A stretch of DNA of 64,000 nucleotides from JALOLV01 sp046295175 (lineage in GTDB: Bacteria > Bacteroidota > Bacteroidia > Cytophagales > Spirosomataceae): positions 682,001 to 746,000 of the forward strand of contig JBKBNY010000001.1 in NCBI GenBank assembly GCA_046295175.1, in the 5' to 3' direction. Both the position numbers and the translations under genes were made by a program. The notes under the pieces were generated by a model. That model did not search any database and was not told the DNA's origin. It saw only the letters and a program-made list of their open reading frames with translations. Each line of letters opens with the position of its first letter. Position 1 is the first letter of the stretch. This document shows, piece by piece, positions 62,196 through 64,000 of this stretch.

Positions 62196-63344
62196 TCAAT
62201 ATCTATCATAGAAACTTCTAATCTTCGAGGTAACTTGGTCGTAGATTGGCTTGCAGAACTCAATAAACATCTGCTGTGGTGGCGGTGGCAATTCTTCTCG
62301 GCGGCTACAAAGCGTTTTATCGGCACTTGTCAAGGCACGTTCGTCGCCATTATATTTTGCCCATTCGGTTCCCCAGTTATATTCGCCGTTTACTTCTTCT
62401 CTTCTGAGTGTTCGATTTGCCTGATAATCAACGATTTCGAGTAGCATAATACCACGAGAACGTACTTGTTTGCGGTAGCGAGTAATCTCGGCATTTACTT
62501 TTCCATAAACAGGTACTTTTTTACCGTCGATGGTAGCTTCACCGACTTTCACGCTATCTTTGCTCGTTACCGTCGCTTTATCCGAATTTATCAATGTTTC
62601 GCCTACGATGAAATCAATGAATTCGAGACGAACCACTTGGTCGGGCGATAAATTGACACTTTTCGCTTCGTTCGGACTATAAAACCTAATAAATTTATTC
62701 ATTCGGCGATTGGTATTCAAAAATTCATCAACCTTACTCTGAAAAAACTCATTGCTATATTGATACAAACGAGAATTGACTTTTGGTTGCTCAACCACAA
62801 CGTGCAAGGAACCCATATTGAGGGCTTCCTCCATTCGGTTGCGAACATCACGGTAGTTCGGAGCAAATTTGTAGAGTTCTTCAAAGCTATTATAGGCCTC
62901 ACGTCCGGCCTCACGTGTTTTGCGTTTGAGTAGGTCTATACCCAAAGCGTAGCGTTCGGTAGCGGCATTTTCGCGTGCTTCTTCGGTTTCCTTAAAATAA
63001 GGCTGCGAACTCACCAATCGGCGGCAAGCCGTGCAGCGTTCGATGGCATCGTGCATCCGATTGAGTTTGTTGTAATACTCCAATGCACGCTCCCAGCGAA
63101 ACTGCTGATTGCTCATTTTGGCCTTATCAATATCTCTCAAAAGTTCTTTGGTAGCCATTTGGTAGGCTTGAGGCAGTACCTCCGAAGACTTTGAGTTATC
63201 GCTATATTTTTTGAGTTTTTCGGTGGCTTGAATGACTGCTTCGTAATAATTACCTTGTTCGAGAGCCTTCGTACCAGACTTCGAGCAGGCAAAGGTCGTG
63301 GCGGCTAAAATGCTCACAACCAAAAGTTTAGGTAGGTTTTTCAT
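62196..63344 (-). CDS. Lipoprotein with helical repeats, unknown function
   Basis: A 382-residue lipoprotein (lipobox AATTFACSK). The N-terminal half is helical and TPR-like (ALEQGNYYEAVIQATEKLKK, WERALEYYNKLNRMHDAIE) with a CTAC motif (RCTACRRL). The C-terminal half is beta-rich (PDQVVRLEFIDFIVGETL, MLLEIVDYQANRTL) and ends in a Pro-rich then hydrophilic tail. The ATG at 63344 (MKNLPKLLVVSILAATTFA) is chosen. It is divergent from the partial gene at the right edge. No family is recognised. Confidence 0.72.
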   Translation of the reverse strand: MKNLPKLLVVSILAATTFACSKSGTKALEQGNYYEAVIQATEKLKKYSDNSKSSEVLPQAYQMATKELLRDIDKAKMSNQQFRWERALEYYNKLNRMHDAIERCTACRRLVSSQPYFKETEEARENAATERYALGIDLLKRKTREAGREAYNSFEELYKFAPNYRDVRNRMEEALNMGSLHVVVEQPKVNSRLYQYSNEFFQSKVDEFLNTNRRMNKFIRFYSPNEAKSVNLSPDQVVRLEFIDFIVGETLINSDKATVTSKDSVKVGEATIDGKKVPVYGKVNAEITRYRKQVRSRGIMLLEIVDYQANRTLRREEVNGEYNWGTEWAKYNGDERALTSADKTLCSRREELPPPPQQMFIEFCKPIYDQVTSKIRSFYDRY

Positions 63345-63551
63345 GGTTAAACTGTTTTTATTGGTAGCAATATAATGAAATACAAACGAGAAATCGTGAA
63401 TCATATCAGCAGATTAACAAATCATTAACCCGAACACCATTTATCTAAAATATTGGCCAAATCTGTGTTTTTGCTTGATATTTGGCAAAATTATCTCAAT
63501 TATTGCAAATCAAAAACTTTAAGGTCCTAACAAACTCAAATTATTTATTAT

Positions 63552-64000
63552 ATGCAATTACTACAACGCCGAGACATCGGAGATAAAATCAGGGCAACGG
63601 TCGATTTCATCAAAGAAAACTTCAAATCTTTGATGCTATCCTCTCTCATTTTTGCGATTCCGCTTGGGGTTACCCTCGGGTATTTCATGTCGAAGTATCA
63701 GCTAATGGTCAATCAATTGGTACAAGAAGCCCAAGACGACCCTGCCAATGCTAATCCGTTTGAGTTATTCTCACAATTATTCGATAATACAACGCTTGCG
63801 ATGCTCGTTTTATCGCAGTTTCTGAGCGTAATGCTAATGACCGCCATTTTTTCATACATTGAAATTTACGAAGAGCGAGAGTCGAGCAATATCTCCGTTT
63901 CGGAAGTACTAAATCGCACGTTTAGCAATCTTCCAAGAGTACTGCTAACATACATTACGATGATGTTTTTGTTTGCAATCATAATGATATTCTTAGTTTT
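63552..64000 (+). CDS. Integral membrane protein, 5' part (runs off the window)
   Basis: An ATG at 63552 opens a frame that stays open to the window end (149 codons). It begins MQLLQRRDIGDKIRATVDFI, then has hydrophobic helices (about 34-50, 90-108 and 133-149) and an acidic loop (EAQDDPANANPFELF). It resembles polytopic membrane proteins of unknown role in Cytophagales. The C-terminus and any family assignment cannot be seen. Confidence 0.75.
   Translation, partial: MQLLQRRDIGDKIRATVDFIKENFKSLMLSSLIFAIPLGVTLGYFMSKYQLMVNQLVQEAQDDPANANPFELFSQLFDNTTLAMLVLSQFLSVMLMTAIFSYIEIYEERESSNISVSEVLNRTFSNLPRVLLTYITMMFLFAIIMIFLV

Overview
The window reads as a stretch of a Bacteroidota chromosome, most likely a Cytophagales (Emticicia/Runella/Arcicella-like) bacterium. 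The grounds are a SusC/SusD pair, several C-terminal type IX secretion (T9SS) sorting domains, an Rpb6-type omega subunit, promoter elements of the TAnnTTTG type (in two cases with an upstream TTG/TTTG box), weak Shine-Dalgarno sites and many short palindromic intergenic repeats. No rRNA, tRNA, CRISPR array, integrase or transposase was recognised.

Layout: 1-944 is the 3' end of a GH113-like glycosidase. 1036-2713 is an orphan secreted tail-fibre-like gene bracketed by 28-bp inverted repeats. 2718-4061 is purB and 4367-5998 an OmpA/PD40 protein. 6128-14007 is a surface-glycan cluster: four GT2 transferases, a polytopic GT-C-like protein and an FAD oxidoreductase, interrupted by a frameshifted DUF6934 gene with a small partner ORF. 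14050-14704 is a higBA toxin-antitoxin pair. 15515-18376 holds a membrane protein, an outer-membrane barrel and an NADP oxidoreductase. 18643-23658 is cysS followed by an unusual uvrA. 23686-28803 contains two Uma2 genes, a CruF-like carotenoid gene, an amidohydrolase, and an acyl-CoA dehydrogenase plus an APH-type kinase that together look like a split ACAD10/11. 28823-38916 is mostly minus strand: T9SS cargo, rpoZ/rpb6, bamD, an OstA/LptA-like protein, an inositol-phosphatase-like enzyme, a DUF4105 (Lnb-like) protein and a degenerate TrpF. 39145-40266 is mnmA. 40507-50921 is a haem-motif FG-GAP lipoprotein, SusC, SusD and a large ASPIC/UnbV lipoprotein. 50973-63344 is mixed: DUF2911, a tight three-gene operon (membrane protein, amidohydrolase, Nudix), a T9SS subtilase, a secreted amidohydrolase, fur with a small Cys-tailed protein, a paraoxonase-like protein and lipoproteins. 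A membrane protein runs off the right edge at 63552.

The most interesting object is uvrA. Its reading frame runs through a roughly 170-residue insertion that carries a DUF559 (Vsr/PD-(D/E)xK-like) nuclease domain, placed in the linker between the two ABC halves. The insert is bounded by two 22-bp hairpins that are exact reverse complements of each other. A second hairpin of the same general type sits in frame earlier in uvrA, another sits in frame in the GT-C-like membrane protein, and one or two lie between genes of the glycan cluster. The embedded nuclease has Ala where the family normally has the active-site Glu. This suggests a palindrome-flanked, protein-tolerated nuclease element that spreads through coding sequence and has been tamed here. 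The functional part of that reading is inference.
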